From Filobasidium wieringae (taxonomy: Eukaryota; Basidiomycota; Tremellomycetes; Filobasidiales; Filobasidiaceae), in NCBI GenBank assembly GCA_001600055.1, contig BCIV01000003.1:377162-441161 (forward strand): DNA of 64,000 nucleotides, in the 5' to 3' direction. The translations under genes and the position numbers were made by a program. Positions 1-12,106 of the stretch are shown here, in pieces (the first letter of the stretch is position 1; the number at the start of each line of letters is the position of its first letter). The notes beneath the pieces were generated by a model, which was given only the letters and a program-made list of their open reading frames with translations, was not told the DNA's origin and ran no database searches.

Positions 1-3000
1 AGAGCATGCGAGTACATCTTGGAGCTCTTTTTTATGAAATCGCCACTACCCCAGCTTTTGGACCTCATGCCAATGCTGTTGCATCGGGTGCAGTTGAAGT
101 GCTATTGAGGTATGCCTCATGATCCAGTTTGTGTCGTCAAGCCAACTGACATTCAGGCGCCCAGACCCAAGAAACTAATTTCCATCAAGGATCTCCGTTT
201 GCCATGGCGACCTCTACATGATATGTTAGCAAAAGAACTGTTTCCGAAGCAACGGAAAGCTGGACATACGTTAGTTCTTGTTTTTGTCGTTCTAATTCGG
301 CAAGCTAATCGCAGGGTTGTTGTAGCGATGTCGGAACCTCGCTGCTAGAAATGGCTGAAATAGTGCAGCGATTCTTCCATCCGTCCGAGTACGAAGACAT
401 GTTGGCTGCGATCCTACCTAGATTACACGGGGATGATATTGATGTGAGCACGGACTGTGGCGTCTAAAAAGATCGGTCATTAATCGCTCGTAACCGCAGA
501 CGATCCTTGCTACGCAAGCCTTTCTTGTGCATTTCTTGCCATACTCACATCCCCAACTTTGGCTACCTGCTAGTAAGCCACTTATCCGTGCATTCTTCGA
601 CTTCGACTAAGTTCTTCTCCATGCAGTGTTCAAGATCTGGGAAGGTATCAACAGCGGTTTATATGATGAGCAGATGCTGGATCTGCGTAAGTATGCGGAC
701 AAATCGTTTGGATCTTGGCATATCACTGATCTAATCTGTGTAAACAGTGGCACAACTATCTGTGATCCATGTCAACCCGAAGGTGTCTAACCCTAAACGG
801 CTAGAAACCATTCCGAAGACCCCTGTCAATGACGAGGAAGGAGTAGAAGACCTCTTGGAAGGGGACGAGATGGATGTCGACGGAGTACATGAAGTAGAAG
901 ACGTCGATATTGAAGCTGATGGCTGGGCCGGCATCCGAAAAGAAATCGGAATCTTGACCGAGAAGGACTTCCAAACAGTCATGGCGAAATGTCTTCGAAC
1001 GATGGGCACACCAGTCGGAGGATCGATAGCAAGCGCAGCCGCAGGAGCATTGTCTCCCATGGATACTATGGCCAGCCAAACAATTCTCCAAATGCGCAAG
1101 CCGACCAACCGTCTTTTGGCACTGGCCGAGATCATCGTCTATTCGATGGCGGAAGACTCGCCCGCCAAATCAGGTTCGAGCCTTGCTACTCCGGGAGAGT
1201 CCACTCCTGTTCCTGCGGCTTTGAAACGCGTCAAGGCATCAGGTAACGGACTGCATCCAAGCAGCAGCACAGACAGTTTAGCAGACGCCGGACGTCGTGC
1301 TGACGCGAGCAAGACTTATCTGGCAGGATCGAAATCGCTCGAGCACCTTGCTAAGCTCATTGTGAGCTGCGAAAGCTTCTTCCATCCTTCCAATCATGGA
1401 CAGTGGACCCAAATATTGGCGGTCTTTATTCAAGATCTAGCTTGGCAATTCACGGCACGTTGGAAGGCAGAAGAATCGTCTTCATGCAAGACTCCTCCGG
1501 AATGGAGGTTGACCAGTGATATCAGGCGAGAGTTTGTTCTCGTCCTCCGACCTGTAGCGTTGATGAGCATCTTCGCCAAAGATGGCATATCTGCCGGTGC
1601 AAGCAGATCTTGCCTTCGAAGTCTTTCTGTGCTCGAGCCAGAGCTTATCGTACCAGCTATTGTGGAGCGAGCTATCCCGAGTCTGACCAATTTGGAAGAG
1701 ACCGCAAGGACCGCGGCTGTTATCAAGACACTTGGTGACGTTTCCTGGGCAATGGTTTCAAGACACGTATCGAAGTCCGGCCCAAGTCAGATCCCGGGCA
1801 TCCTTGAACTAGTCTTGGCTGGAATAGACATGAATGACCCTCAGAAGACGACATCTACAGTGCTGTTCCTCATGGGGATCCTCCAGCACATACGTCTCGA
1901 ACAGTTGCCCGAGGAGTCCCCCGAGGGCGTGATGGCTGGACCTCGGAACCCTGAGCCTCGTTCAGATCTTGCGGTCGAACGCAAAGAGGGACAAGAAGAC
2001 CAACCAATGGCTAGTCCCGAAGAAGAGGATATGTATTTCCGCCAAGCCACAACCGGGTTCTCAGCGTGGATTACAGACTTCCTGGGCCGTATCTTCCAAC
2101 TGTACGACAATATGCCTGAAGAAGGTGAAGGAAGAAGTTTGAAGGCAGGAGTTTCGCAAGAAGAACGCACAGTCGCGCTCGTGAATGTAAGGACATCCAA
2201 CGCATGAGTTTCCCAATGCTAAGCTAATACCCACCGTTACAGTCAATGATGGAAGGGGTCCTGACTAACCTATCGACGGAACGTGCAGAGAAAGTCATTG
2301 ACGAGATTTACGACCACGTTACAGCCCAGGTTCGACCGAACTCTCTTAGAGTCATTGGTGGTCTCATTTTGGCCTGCTCCAATACTTATCCAACGTATAC
2401 GCTCAAGAAATTTTTGCCGCTATGCATTCCACGCATCAAGACTGAGCTCAGCTTCGGCGCGGCTTCGTCCAGAACAACCACTACAACGGTACCGGTGGCA
2501 TCTGACGCTGCTCTCCACTGGCACATGGTATTGCTTTTGGGAGCAGTTTCTGGAGCATCATTTGAAATGCTTCAATACAAGGAGGAACTCGTTTCCTTGT
2601 TCCATATACTCATAGACAAGACTTATGCAGAGATAAGTTACTCTTGGGCAGCTCGTATCATCGAGAAGGTCATCAGCGGTATGATGAGAATTTTTGCCAT
2701 GGAGGGCCGACTGGTCAACCCTGATGTATGGGAATCAGAAGACTTCAAGTACAATCACCATCTGTACTGGGGTAAAACTTACCGATTAGCAGACATAAAA
2801 ATTGATTGGCATATCCCATCTCAACCTGAAATAGATTTTGTTATCGAGTTGACGCGCATGATTTCGCCCTTAATGGACAAGTTAGAAAACTTGCTGGCCG
2901 AACCGTCCCAATCGCTTGAGTGGAACAACGACTTCTGCCGTTACATTTCCTACGTCAAATACACGATCGCTGCTGTAGCTCAAGCTTGGGAGGAGTCACC

Positions 3001-6000
3001 AGCAGACAAGACTGGGGGCGAAGAACATAGGGGTCTTCCGTAAGTTTAGTAAATCATTCGCACTGCGTCTGCCATCTAACTCATTACCGTCGGTACAGTC
3101 ATGTTCCGAAGGAACTCATCGAGCGACCAAAACCTTTTGCGGCAGGAGTGCCTTTCAGCGACCCAAAAACAGCGCAATATCAAGAACTCCAAGCTTACCG
3201 GGCACGTTTCGGTCGTATCCTGCATCAAGCCGTTGGCGTGTTCAAAGCTGAAAAGGAGGATAGTTCCATCGACGCTGTCCGCTTGACAATCCGTTCGATT
3301 GGGACATTCCTGACAGCTTATGGTGTGGAGCAGAAAGCTTATGCAAACTTATGGAAGGCTTACTCCTATGTCGAGAAGCAAGCCAAGGTCTGGAATCGGC
3401 AGAAATCGATGCCTCGTCACCTTTGGATCCAAAGAATGGAAATCTATCATGCGGCCCGGCTTCGATTAAATGCCCAGAGAAGGGGCCGGTCGGGGCTAGA
3501 TGACGATCTTATCAAGGACTTGGTCTCCCTGGCGATTTCACCATTCGTCAGAACACGTCAGCTTGCCCAGGCTACTCTTACCTCGGCATGTGCCCTGTAC
3601 GACGGCGTCTTCCCAATGATTATACCGCTCCTACTGCCATCGCTAGAACGTGGGGTCGACCCAGATGTCATGAAGGGTGCTTTGTACACACTTGGATCTT
3701 CCACCTTGCGTCAGACTGCAGTGGCCGATCCTCGTTTCCTCAATCCTTATATCCTTACTCTGCTTCGAGCGCAGCATCAGGAAAAGCCTACGATACAGTC
3801 ACTAGTGGGAGCCGTATTGGATAAGGCCGTTACATTATTGAATGAACCTATGACTTTGCAACAAGGACGTGGCCCAAAATTGGCTATCGCCATTGAAAGG
3901 CTACTCTCAGGACTGTCTGCAGGATCGTCCGATGTAGACCTTCGTCAAAGGGCGACGCTTGGTGTTACCGAATCAAAGGCATTCCGAGACAAAGCTTATC
4001 TGGAGTTGATACCGCAAGTCTTAGCCATTGCTCAAGACCCGGCCACCCACTGGAAGTACACTGTGACCGCCGCAAGATTGCTCAAAAATCTCCTCAGGCG
4101 CGACATGGCTACCTCCGGTGCTGTAGCTGAATACTTTGTCAGCAAGATTCCCGACACCCAACCCGCCTTGTGCGCACATGCGCGACTTGCTACAACTAGA
4201 CTGCTATACCTTATCAAGCTCCGTACACTTTGTCAAGGTTCGGAAGAAGCTCTGTTCCTCCAGAATGGCAAGAACCCCTTGAAGCGGTCTATCCGTCCAG
4301 AGGTACTGGGAGACAACTTTACGAAGAATTACCTCGATAGTTTCCGTGTCCCGGTGGACGATAAGTCGGAAGAAGATCAATGGATGCAAGACAAGTCATC
4401 TGCAGGCTGGCTGTGCTGGGGCGAGAACATCATACAAAGTCGTCTGGCCAAATGGGATGAGAACCCGTTCAAATGGGAATCCGATTCCTCGGAAGCCATC
4501 GAGGCGATGCGCAAATACGTCGACGATCCAGCATGGTGGAAATCCGTAGCGGAGAATTGGGCTCAAGAGAAGACTCGTAAACATCTTTCTGCAGACAATA
4601 TCGATGTCCTTCGGTCATTCTGTCAAATCTACCAGGATCTACCTTTCAAACACCTTCAACCAGTAATGGAAGTCTACCTCGATACAACTGACAAGGACAA
4701 GCAACGTGCGTTGGCAGAATTACTCGCTGGACTGTTGCGCGGCATGAAGCATTGGCCCGGTAAAATGAGAGCTGGACTATGGGAGTGGTTGACACCACGA
4801 CTGCCCAAGATATACAGTGGAGTCCGACCAGACACGTTCAAGTATTGGTCCGGCTTCTTCGAACATACCCTGTATCAACGCGATCCGAGACGTATGCAGC
4901 CCATGGTGGATTACCTTCTTGAAGTGGGGCAATCGGTTGATTATACTCAAGATTCAGCCTTTGAGCTGAAGAAGGCTACAGCTTTGAGCTCGTCCCTGAT
5001 GCGTTGCTTGGCCTGGCGATTTGAACCTTGGGCTGATGACTTCGTGAAGCTATACTTTGGCCCGGCGATCAGCAGTGACTATGTTGACATCCGAAACCTC
5101 GTGGGCGGAAACATCATGCTGCTAGACAACGTCCGATGGCACCCATCATATCCCTCTCCTCGAGCGTTTTTGGAGGATTGTCTGCAAAACCCCGAAAAAG
5201 ACATCATGGGAACCAAAGGGCATCTGGGTGAAGAGATGAAGCGTTTGATAGAGATGTTCCCGAAATGGCGGGAAGAGCGACCTTCCGGTCCTAGCGCATC
5301 GTTATCTACCTACGATAAGACAGGATCGACTGTTGCGCGTTGGCTTTATACTGGACTATCTGACACTCACGCACCTGCTGTGTTTAGTTACGTTCTACCC
5401 ATATTGTAAGTCTCCTTATCAACGCAGCTTGTTAGCATTAACTGATTATACGCTTGCTCAGACCGGAAATCTTCCAAATGAGAGAAATGGTAGACTCGGA
5501 TGATCTTCACAAAATAGCTGCGTTCCTTCTCGTGTTCGTCACAGCCATCACCCCTCCCATCGCGGTGGTCAAACCACTTATGGAATCGCTGTTGAAAACG
5601 CTGAAGGAATCTCCAGTGAGTTTAGTCTCGTATCGACGCCCTGCAGAGGCTTATTCAATGTTTCATCAGTCATATAAAATCCGTCTACACGTCCTGCCTA
5701 TCTTGAGTATCGTCTATTACCGAGAGTTGCCCTTGGTTGATGAGGAGATGGCTGCAAATATCATGGATGTAAGTGTCGCGAGACCCAAAAAAAGGGTTCC
5801 CTTTTCCTAGTATCAATCTGATTGTCGTGGTGGTGAAACAGGTATTATCGCAATGTCTTCAGGACGAAAACCAGGAAGTCAGAGAGACTGCCGCTGCGTG
5901 AGTCTTTGCGGATGGTCCGTAGTGACAGGCTCGATCTTACCTTATGCGTCTTATAGAACCTTGTCAGGTGTACTTAGGTGCTCTCAACGTGCGAGCATTA

Positions 6001-6576
6001 ATGTTTTGAAGGTAAATGAAAAGCATTTGGCGATTTGACGCCTTCGGGATTCCTAACCTACTAGCACATCATTAGGAGCGATACATTCGAGACATCAAGG
6101 CTTCGAAACTCCCGAGGAAGAGGAACGCTGCAGGTGACTTGAACGCGGATTATCAAAAGGCCTTGATCAAGCTACACGGAGCGATTCTTGGAGTCACCGC
6201 TTTGTAAGTTTAGACCTTTCAGTCGACCTTTGTCGAAGCTTGCTAACCGCGAGACGCAAAACAGGATCGAAGCCTTCCCGTACACCGTACCGAAATTCGT
6301 ACCGCAGCTACTTACCGAGGTCTTGGCGGAACACGCATCCGATCCCAACCCGATCAGCTCGACCATCCGAACGTGTGCCGCTTCCTTCCAACGATCACAT
6401 GCGGATACATGGTTCGAGGACAAGTTGAAGTTTACCGAGGATCAGCTTAGTAATCTGAGTTATGTCATTTCGGGAACGTCATATTGTGAGTGCAATCGAT
6501 TCGGGTTCGGGTCGTCGGTTGCTATGGTTTTGCTGATCTGACCATACATTGTGCTCTAAACTATATAGACGCTTGA
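1..6576 (+). CDS. BLM10: Proteasome activator Blm10/PA200 (5' end outside window)
   Basis: A large HEAT-repeat protein that caps the 20S proteasome and opens its gate; it acts in nucleus and cytoplasm. The gene enters the window already in frame (codons from base 3) and continues through many short introns, for example 110-164, with further ones near 2205-2245, 3041-3100, 5406-5460 and 5770-5840. The segment 2246-3043 and the long exon from 3148 to 5406 carry the typical PA200 middle region (alternating helical repeats; DVWESEDFKYNHHLYWGKTY and ADIKIDWHIP blocks). The decisive evidence is the C-terminus: splicing at about 6487-6568 joins TSY to YA-stop, giving the hydrophobic-Tyr-X (YYA) tail that docks Blm10 into the 20S alpha ring. 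An acidic stretch near 835-910 interrupts the repeats, as is common in Blm10. The start lies upstream, so this is partial. Identification is confident; individual intron borders are less so. Confidence 0.93.
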
Positions 6577-6675
6577 GAGGACAATTTGATGTTGCTAATT
6601 ACGACACGCGAAAAACCGTTTGTTGAACTCGATAGGAGTGCGAATTAATACCTGTATCCATATCTGACCATGATT

Positions 6676-7172
6676 TTACAATGCATACCAACCTTCCGTA
6701 GCTTCCGTGAGTGTTTTTGGGAACATGGCTAGAGCTAGAGAACGGCCTGCGCCGATCAGGTCCAGCGAGATCGACTGTAACGAGCGATCAGGCCCATCGA
6801 AGACAACTTCTGCATGACTAATATTATGTTTAGTTTCGATTGCTTGCCGCATAGTCGAATTTTCGGTCTTGAGCTTAATGACCCTTAGCAATAAGTTAAA
6901 CTACCCCACCTTCAGATTGATATGTGCCACCTGCAAACGGGCGTGTTCCGCTCCCTTCTCATTCTCAGCTTCCCGTTCCCTCTGATGTGGCGTGAATCGA
7001 GTCGGAGAGATCTTCGCTCGCCCAATTACCCTCGGCGATCTCCGTGTGCGGAAGCAGATCGTGTTCGTATGGTCCATGCTGAATCTACGCGATCCAGGGT
7101 TATCTCCAGAATCTCAATGTCGAGACAGATATCCTTGATATCAATCAAACAACCTAGCGTAGTCATTGTCAT
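6676..7172 (-). CDS. Unrecognised small protein, three exons, head-to-head with the M24 gene
   Basis: I do not recognise this protein. On the minus strand three stretches join with matching phases: exon 1 7172-7030, intron with GTAATT donor and CAGAG acceptor, exon 2 6979-6910, a 42-nt intron (6909-6868) with a CTAAG branch-like site, and exon 3 6867-6676 ending in TAA. The product would be about 134 residues. Its N-terminal third is an Ile/Leu/Asp-rich amphipathic stretch, the middle is charged (EREAENEKGAEHARLQ, possibly coiled coil), and the C-terminus ends EATEGWYAL. The stop lies about 100 bp from the convergent BLM10 stop, and the ATG lies only 17 bp from the divergent M24 start, which is very tight. 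The phase-consistent splicing is the main support. It could still be a chance arrangement or only part of a longer gene. Confidence 0.42.
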
Positions 7173-7189
7173 CGGATCAGAGCATAAGG

Positions 7190-8983
7190 ATGAAGCTCCT
7201 TTCCTTTCTGTTACTCCTACAGGCATATTGTACGGTCGTCTTCGGCCTCACACTGCCTACCTCGAAACAACCCAAACCCTTTTATTCCCCGTTACCTTCC
7301 CTTCGAGTGCAAAACGACCTCGAATTGTCCTGGGTCAAGAACCGACACGAATTCGTTCCGGAAGTGTTGAAGAAGTAGTAAGCCCCCGTCATCCAGTCTT
7401 CGCGTGACTCATATGGCTGAAGACCTGGCTCGTTTGATAGCGGGTACGATGCCTATCTGATCTCTCAGCGAGAATATGCGGAGGATACGATATTCCGTTC
7501 CCTGGTGCCTAGCACGACCGTCTTCTCCGCACGCAGGAGGACGATCTTTCTGTTCCATACAAGAGGGAACGATACGGGAGTCCCTAATCCTTTGGTATTG
7601 ATCGATAATACGCCCCAGATCTGGGAGGATTTGAGACTGGCGTTGGATAAGATCGGACCGAAGAAGATCGCTTTGAACGTGAGCACCGGCGTTCAGAGTA
7701 GTCTTGTAGTCTTTTTCTCACCCAAATTGGTTTGGTTGGGGATGAAATCCAGATCGACCCGGACTTGGCGTTCGGTGATGGACTGCATACGGGGGAATCC
7801 CGTACCCTCCTTTCCCACCTAGGCTCTTACTATTCCTCTTTAACCTCGAGCGAGCGTATGGTTCCTGTCGAAATCATCGCAACCCGTACAGGGGGTGAGG
7901 AACAGTTGAGTACTTATAGGGGGATGATGAGGCTTGTTTGGGCTATGATCGAAGAGGGGTTTTCGGAGAGGGTCGTCAAGGTCGGGGAGACTACGGTAGA
8001 GGTGAGTATCGTCGTTGAGGCGGAGAGAGGTTGGTATTGAACCGAATGGATGGTAGGATTTGGAATGGTGGTTTCGCTCTCGAATGCAATCCGTACGTTC
8101 CCTTTACGTATAGCTTCAATTGAACTTCTCACTGACTCCTTGCCACCTTACGACCTCGCCATGCGCAACACGTACAGCTAAACGTAACCACCTGGTTCCA
8201 TCCGACCGTAACCGGCTTCACCTCTAGCGGCACCACACCCCGCATCCTCCCTTTATCCAGAGGCACGATGCTTCACGTCGATATCGGAATAACCGCGATG
8301 AACATGAACACGGACACACAACACCTAGGTTATATCCTTCACGAGCACGAGACGGACGCGCCCAAAGGTTTGAAGGAAGGATTGAGGAGGGGGAATCGGA
8401 TGCAGGATTTGGTCAGGGATGAGATGAGGTTGGGGAGGCAGGGGGATGAGGTCTTAAGGAGTGTCAGGGAGAGGATGAAGGGGGAGGGGATCGAGGGGTT
8501 GGTTTATTGTCATCCTATCGGTAAGCCCGCGTGCGATAGATGAATAGGGACGAGGTCGATTAATGAGATTACGAACATGGATAGGCGATTATGGACATTC
8601 GGCTGGACCGGTGGTGGGTATGACTAATTTACAACGCTCCGTACCGGTCATAGGGAGCCTCCCGTTCTTGCCACGAACATGGTCAGTCCCGTTTCCCGTT
8701 GCTCATTCTCATCTCTCTAATCGAACGGAGTGACAATCCGATCACACTCAATGACAGGTTCTCCGTGGAATTATCAGCCACGCATGTTATCCCCGAATGG
8801 AACAACCTCACTCAGACGTTCCCTCTGGAGGAAGACGTCTTTTGGAACGAGGAGACGGGAGGATGGGATTGGGTTTACGGGAGACAAGAAGAGTTCTGGT
8901 TGATCAGGCCTGAGGTTGTGCGGGAAGACGGGGATTGGATTGGGAGGCTGAGGGAGGTTGTGAGTGGGTTGGGATGGTGGTGA
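7190..8983 (+). CDS. Secreted M24 (Xaa-Pro aminopeptidase-like) metallopeptidase family protein
   Basis: A protein of the pita-bread (creatinase/aminopeptidase P) fold, probably an extracellular or vacuolar dipeptidase or a relative. The chosen ATG opens a clear signal peptide (MKLLSFLLLLQAYCTVVFG); upstream in-frame codons would bury it. Exons include 7190-7377, 7441-7678, and from 7753 onward, where splicing restores the family block ALNIDPDLAFGDGLHTGE. The metal-site residues expected of M24 are visible: two Asp in HVDIG...NTD (8273-8315), His in GHSAGP (about 8595), and two Glu in SVELSATH (about 8766) and GRQEEFWL (about 8885). The final TGA follows a Trp-rich tail. Downstream is the Ato transporter on the same strand, with no obvious functional link. 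The exact substrate cannot be read from sequence. Confidence 0.85.
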
Positions 8984-9932
8984 TACATCCGTGGTATGTT
9001 AAGTTGTACGGTATGCCGTGTTGTTGTTGTTGTTGTTGTTGAAACGGGGAAACGGGAATATCCCGGGAATTGAGAAATTGACGGGATGAAACCAAATTTA
9101 GATCAATCATTTGGCACGTGATTCGCAACTTTGCAAGTCTTGAAACTCTGTTCGAGTGTTTCGAGCTCGGTTCATCATTCGGATGGTTTCAGTTCAGTCA
9201 TCAGTCATGTTCACTCATGCTGTCAATATGGTCGAGTGAGCCGAGTAAAAGCGAACGAGCCAAGACTACTTCTGCTCGCAAGTCGGCTCGCTCGGTTGAG
9301 GGAATATCATCCCGCTTGGCCTTGAGTATCTCGGACGGTAAGACCGAATCGTCAACGACGAATCTACGTTCAGAGGCCGAGAAGCAATCAACAACCACCC
9401 ACCAGCCACACTACTAGCCAGCAACGGAATGGAACTAATCCATGAGATCGAGGCGAAAATAGGCCAAGCAACCCACCGAGCCCCACAGTCGATGCCTCCT
9501 TCCCCAGTCGACGTGGTCTGTAATTAGCACTTGGCCGCGCTAAATCGGGACCACGTCACGGCGGCCGCGTTGTCTGTCACGCCTGCCATGCCTTTACCCC
9601 ACAGTGACAGCTGGTACCGGGTCGACATGTGTCCTGTCTCGGCGACAGTCATCTTCCATTCGCTACGGCCGTCTCTGGGTCCCCGGACTCGCTCTCCCTC
9701 GAACGATCGAAAGCGGGGAAAACGTCGTTTCTCATGGTGATTGGCTGAATAAGCGAGCGACTCGAGGCGAGTTGGCTTGTCGAATATAACGCTCAACTCG
9801 CGAGTTGCCCCACAAAAACAGAATCGACATCGAATGTAAAACTTCTGGCGATACAGCGATACATCACTTTCAACCTCACACACACACTCAAAAAACCTCG
9901 CATTCCACGCACACCCACACACACACAACACA
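8984..9932. promoter_or_regulatory. Intergenic region: M24 3' flank and Ato promoter
   Basis: No convincing gene. It holds a run of TTG trinucleotides at about 9017-9040, whose complement yields a spurious poly-Gln reading frame. The last 50 bp before the Ato start codon are rich in CA and ACAC, which resembles the 5' leader of well-expressed fungal genes. Confidence 0.5.
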
Positions 9933-10920
9933 ATGTCCCACGAAGTTAAACCTCAACGCTCCCCACACGACCTAGAAGGTTCTTCCACCGTCAACGGAGG
10001 AGGAGACTATAGGTACGATGGATCTGCAGGTTCCGTAGCTCGGTTCGTCACCCCCGGTGGAAACCCCATTGACAATTCCCAGCCTGCTTTCCCTGGTGAG
10101 TCATTCACTCTTCCTCTGGTGGTGTTGTCGATCTCGTACCCGTACTGACCTCGTTCCACCTCTCATCAGTCTTCCATCGTAAATTCGCCAACCCCTCTCC
10201 CCTCGGTCTGATGGGATTCGGAGCCACGACCTTTGTCCTATCCATGTTCAACGTCTCCGCTCGAGGCGTCACCACTCCCAACGTCGTCCTCGGAATGGCT
10301 TTGTTCTATGGAGGATTGGTCCAGCTCTTGGCCGGGATGTGGGAGTTCGCCGCCGGTAACACCTTTGGAGCCACCGCTTTCAGTAGTTATGGTGGATTCT
10401 GGTTGAGTTTCGCTTGTCTTTACAGTAAGTTTCCGCACACACATACATTCACATAGTCTTTGGCAGTTGTTGATTGCCCCTTTTTCGTCGACTTGTAGTT
10501 CCTCAATTCCAAATCCTGACCGCTTACGATGGGAATGAGGATCATATCGCTTCCGCCCTCGGAATCTTCCTCGCTTCTTGGTTCATCGTCACTTTCGTAC
10601 GTCTCACGCCTTGACAATCCTCGATGCGTATCAACAAACTGACACCCCTCACCTCTCAGGTCTTCTTCGTCGCCTCCCTCCGATCCTCGATCGCCCTCTG
10701 CTCGCTCTTCGGGTTCCTCGATATCACCTTCCTCCTCCTCTTTGTCGGTGAATTCACCGGAAAGGCAGGCGTTCACAAGGCAGGCGGTTGGTTCGGACTC
10801 ATCACCGCCGGAATCGCGTTCTACATCGCACTCGCCGGGTTGTTGACAAAGGATACCAGCTTCATCACCATCCCCGTCGGAGACCTTTCCAGGGCCTCGA
10901 CCCCCAAGTCTCAGCGATGA
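9933..10920 (+). CDS. Acetate/ammonium transporter of the Ato (GPR1/FUN34/YaaH) family
   Basis: A six-helix plasma-membrane protein that imports acetate (and possibly succinate) or is involved in ammonium export. Four exons fit in phase: 9933-10095, 10170-10424, 10499-10596 and 10660-10920. The family signature NPSPLGLMGFG lies at the start of exon 2, just before the first membrane helix. The following helices carry the expected Gly-rich AAGNTFGATAFSSYGGFW block and the C-terminal TAGIAFYIALAGLL helix. The hydrophilic N-terminus (about 65 residues) is Gly/Ser-rich, as in yeast Ato proteins. The length (about 255 residues) is normal. Genes of this family are often glucose-repressed and acetate-induced, but I see no specific operator. 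Family assignment is confident; the paralogue number cannot be assigned. Confidence 0.93.
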
Positions 10921-11402
10921 GTGGGCGAGGTTCGGTGATTGGGTGGGATATGTTGGGACGTTCGCGGTGGACAGATGTATGACCCGATACGCACTTCGGG
11001 GCAGAGAGAATGGTCAACGTTGGGCTTCTTTATTTCGTTTCGATCGCTTTTTAATGGTACTCGGTCCAACAACTCTATGTAAAATACATCAATAATCAAA
11101 GAAGCATCGTCCATACATATACCTTCAACCGAGCCCACGAGCAGCGGTTCATTTCGGCTTTCCGGCGGGTTGGAATACAACGCCGTGATCTGTGACTCGT
11201 TGGTATCGATGTGATAGCATCCTTCTCGAACGCAATGACGACAACTCTTTGAGTGTGTAGTACATGTTGCACTTTCACGGTCTGAACAGCAGAACTTCAT
11301 TCTTCTACCTTGTAAGATGAGAGGGCCGTTTTACTTCGAATTGCGAACGGCACTGTAAGGCAGCGAATTGAATTGCGGGTGCACAGACGCGACAAAAAGA
11401 AG
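10921..11402. other. Intergenic region between Ato and tRNA-Tyr
   Basis: This is the Ato 3' flank and the tRNA downstream region. Short open frames on both strands have no start context or splice support. I see nothing else. Confidence 0.4.
11394..11398 (-). terminator. RNA polymerase III T-run after tRNA-Tyr
   Basis: On the minus strand five consecutive T residues follow the tRNA-Tyr 3' end by four bases, as expected for Pol III termination. Confidence 0.75.
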
Positions 11403-11489
11403 TCTCCCAAACCTGATTCGAACAGGTGACCGAAGGATAAACTGAGTTACTATTACAGTCCTTCGCTCTACCAACTGAGCTATTGAGAG
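11403..11489 (-). tRNA. tRNA-Tyr (anticodon GTA) with a 14-nt intron
   Basis: The minus strand folds into a full cloverleaf: acceptor CTCTCAA with TTGGGAG and discriminator A; D arm AGCTCAGTTGGTAGAGC; anticodon stem AAGGA with TCCTT; T arm ACCTG-TTCGAAT-CAGGT. The anticodon loop reads CTGTAA, so the anticodon is GTA. A 14-nt insertion directly after position 37 is the canonical intron site. Removing it leaves 73 nt. tRNA-Tyr is intron-bearing in most eukaryotes, which fits. The internal B box (GTTCGAATC) is intact. Confidence 0.96.
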
Positions 11490-11665
11490 GTAGATGTCTG
11501 GATCGGCTGTTTAGCAGATATATTGTTAATATCTTTTTCGTCATCCAAGAGGATTCAATCTTGTTATAACCATGACATGGCCCTTCACGCTCTTCCGTTC
11601 ATCATATCACCTCGATAGCATGCGGTATACGTGTGATGCAAGAGGATAATAGTCAAAGGCGATGG

Positions 11666-12106
11666 TCATGCTCCGCACACGATAATTGAAGGAGATGCAG
11701 ATGTGATCAAGGGCAATGAAGATACAATCATGTCGTGCTGTACTTCTGGTTGATGTTCGGGCAGATCTGATTCCTTCATGTGCGCTTCGATGTTCGACCC
11801 TAACAGATTGTGCAGCTCGTTCACAGACGTCCTAAACAAGATCCTGCTGCTATAGCTGCTATCGGACGTTCTTGGGCTCGGCGTCGGGCGAAATCCCACT
11901 CGCGAGATCTCAAAGTTGGTTCCGGGCGACCGAAGTTGGTTAGACGCTCAAACGGAATCTTGATCCTCATCTCGATATACTTCGACCTGATCGCCCGACT
12001 AGGTAAACCCAAGATTACTTACGGATAGCGGCAGCTTGAGCAGCGTCATACCGACCCCGGACGTCGCTACTCGTAGCGGATCACCATCGATCTGAGCTTT
12101 GATCAT
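11666..12106 (-). CDS. Possible small unrecognised protein overlapping the glycosyltransferase start
   Basis: A tentative gene. A minus-strand ATG (12106-12104) opens 28 codons (beginning MIKAQIDGDPLRVATSGVGM) up to a good GTAAGT donor after 12023. An acceptor at 11909-11910, preceded by a CTAAC branch-like site, joins in phase to an 80-codon exon ending at TGA in 11666. The product would be about 108 residues, with a Ser/Pro-rich centre and no domain I recognise. Its ATG overlaps the ATG of the glycosyltransferase on the other strand (both lie within CATG), so at least one of the two start choices may be wrong. Open frame and splice sites are the only support. Confidence 0.3.

Noticed and set aside
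8904..9128. Minus-strand open frame with a poly-Gln stretch
   Set aside because: The Gln run is the complement of a TTG repeat in the 3' flank of the M24 gene. There is no splice, promoter or homology support.
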